A stretch of 64,000 bases of DNA from Methylovulum sp. (GTDB taxonomy: Bacteria > Pseudomonadota > Gammaproteobacteria > Methylococcales > Methylomonadaceae): positions 107,691-171,690 of the forward strand of contig NZ_JAQTZU010000005.1 of NCBI RefSeq assembly GCF_028687615.1. The letters run 5' to 3'. The notes under the pieces are model-generated. The model was not told the origin of the DNA and did not search any database. It worked only from the letters and a program-made list of their open reading frames with translations. This document shows, one piece after another, positions 63,657 through 64,000 of this stretch. Positions within the stretch are counted from its first letter, which is position 1. Each line of letters begins with the position of its first letter. The position numbers were made by a program, and so were the translations under genes.

Positions 63657-64000
63657 TCAATTACCTAAAGCAATCTGTTCAACCACCGCCATGTCGGACG
63701 GATTGAGTTCCAGCCCGTAACTGGCGAGATCGGCGCCCATGTGCTTTTCGCTGCTAGTCCCGGTCAGCGGCATCATGCCCAATTGCAAGGCAAACCGGAA
63801 CACCAGTTGCGGCATAGTACAACCTAGCCGTTTGGCGATGCCGGCAATCCCGGGTTTTTGTAATTCCGTTGCATTCGCGGTCAGCAGGGAAAAGCCTTGG
63901 TAGAGGGCGTCATTTTCCCGGCATAGCTGTCGGATTTGGGCGTCCCATTGGCTACGCGCGTAACAACGGTTTTGCACGAACGCGGGCTTAATTTCCGCCT
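63657..64000 (-). CDS. Aldo/keto reductase, C-terminal part (runs off the window)
   Basis: The C-terminal 114 or so residues are in the window; the N-terminus is beyond the right edge. The pattern VQNRCYARSQWD, FSLLTANATELQ, LGMMPLTGTSSEKHM is that of the AKR barrel's last strands, including the nucleotide-binding region. Substrate cannot be told. Confidence 0.8.
   Translation of the reverse strand, partial: AEIKPAFVQNRCYARSQWDAQIRQLCRENDALYQGFSLLTANATELQKPGIAGIAKRLGCTMPQLVFRFALQLGMMPLTGTSSEKHMGADLASYGLELNPSDMAVVEQIALGN

Overview
This looks like a chromosomal segment of a nitrogen-fixing gammaproteobacterium. The rpmH-rnpA-yidD-yidC-mnmE and dnaA-dnaN-recF-gyrB blocks, mutY-yggX, and nif genes resembling those of Azotobacter fit that class. 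A methanotroph of the order Methylococcales is my best guess, from the nif gene content and the style of the repeats, but no methane-oxidation gene lies in the window, so genus and order are inference.

Layout. 1-7.4 kb: an rkp-type capsule-lipid cluster (truncated polyketide/fatty-acid synthase, AONS-like acyltransferase, KpsS/RkpJ-like protein, short-chain dehydrogenase, LTA-synthase-like membrane protein). 7.4-9.3 kb: a two-gene operon of an SPFH/band-7 protein and a diverged NAD-kinase-like protein. 9.4-19.9 kb: housekeeping and accessory genes (tgt, Uma2 protein, gloB, C-type lectin protein, XRE regulator, secreted chorismate mutase, TonB receptor, yggX-mutY). 20-31 kb: the replication origin region, with lgt-gyrB-recF-dnaN-dnaA on the minus strand, oriC between dnaN and dnaA, two parS-like sites at the recF/gyrB junction, and rpmH to mnmE on the plus strand. 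31-40.3 kb: mutM, slyD, metA with two hypothetical genes, a Do-family protease, moaB, a DUF423 protein and pepN.

40.4-62.6 kb is an accessory nif region without nifHDK: nifB-fdxN-nifO-flavodiiron protein-ferredoxin-FeSII-nifQ, then nifE, then nifN-nifX-DUF269-DUF683-fdxB-FeSI and three unrecognised genes, an AAA ATPase, and finally rhodanese-ankyrin-nafY. Four sites fit the sigma-54 -24/-12 rule (GG-N10-GC). Three of them, before nifB, nifE and nifN, have a perfect TGT-N10-ACA NifA site upstream. The cluster is broken up by foreign DNA: a C5-methyltransferase with a frameshifted restriction endonuclease gene between nifQ and nifE, and a truncated toxin-antitoxin pair, a PIN-like gene and an AP2-like gene between nifE and nifN.

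Small non-autonomous elements are common. A family of about 115 bp with terminal repeats AGGATTTGGC/GCCAAATCCT occurs four times; one copy carries a second element nested inside it and another truncates a vapC-like toxin gene. Several composite palindromes surround the AAA ATPase gene. The best candidates for something undescribed are the unknown nif-linked genes at 56.8-60.3 kb, the combination of FeSI, FeSII and a flavodiiron protein in one nif region (possible oxygen protection), and the SPFH/NAD-kinase-like pair. The right edge holds an aspartyl-protease-like gene and a truncated aldo/keto reductase.
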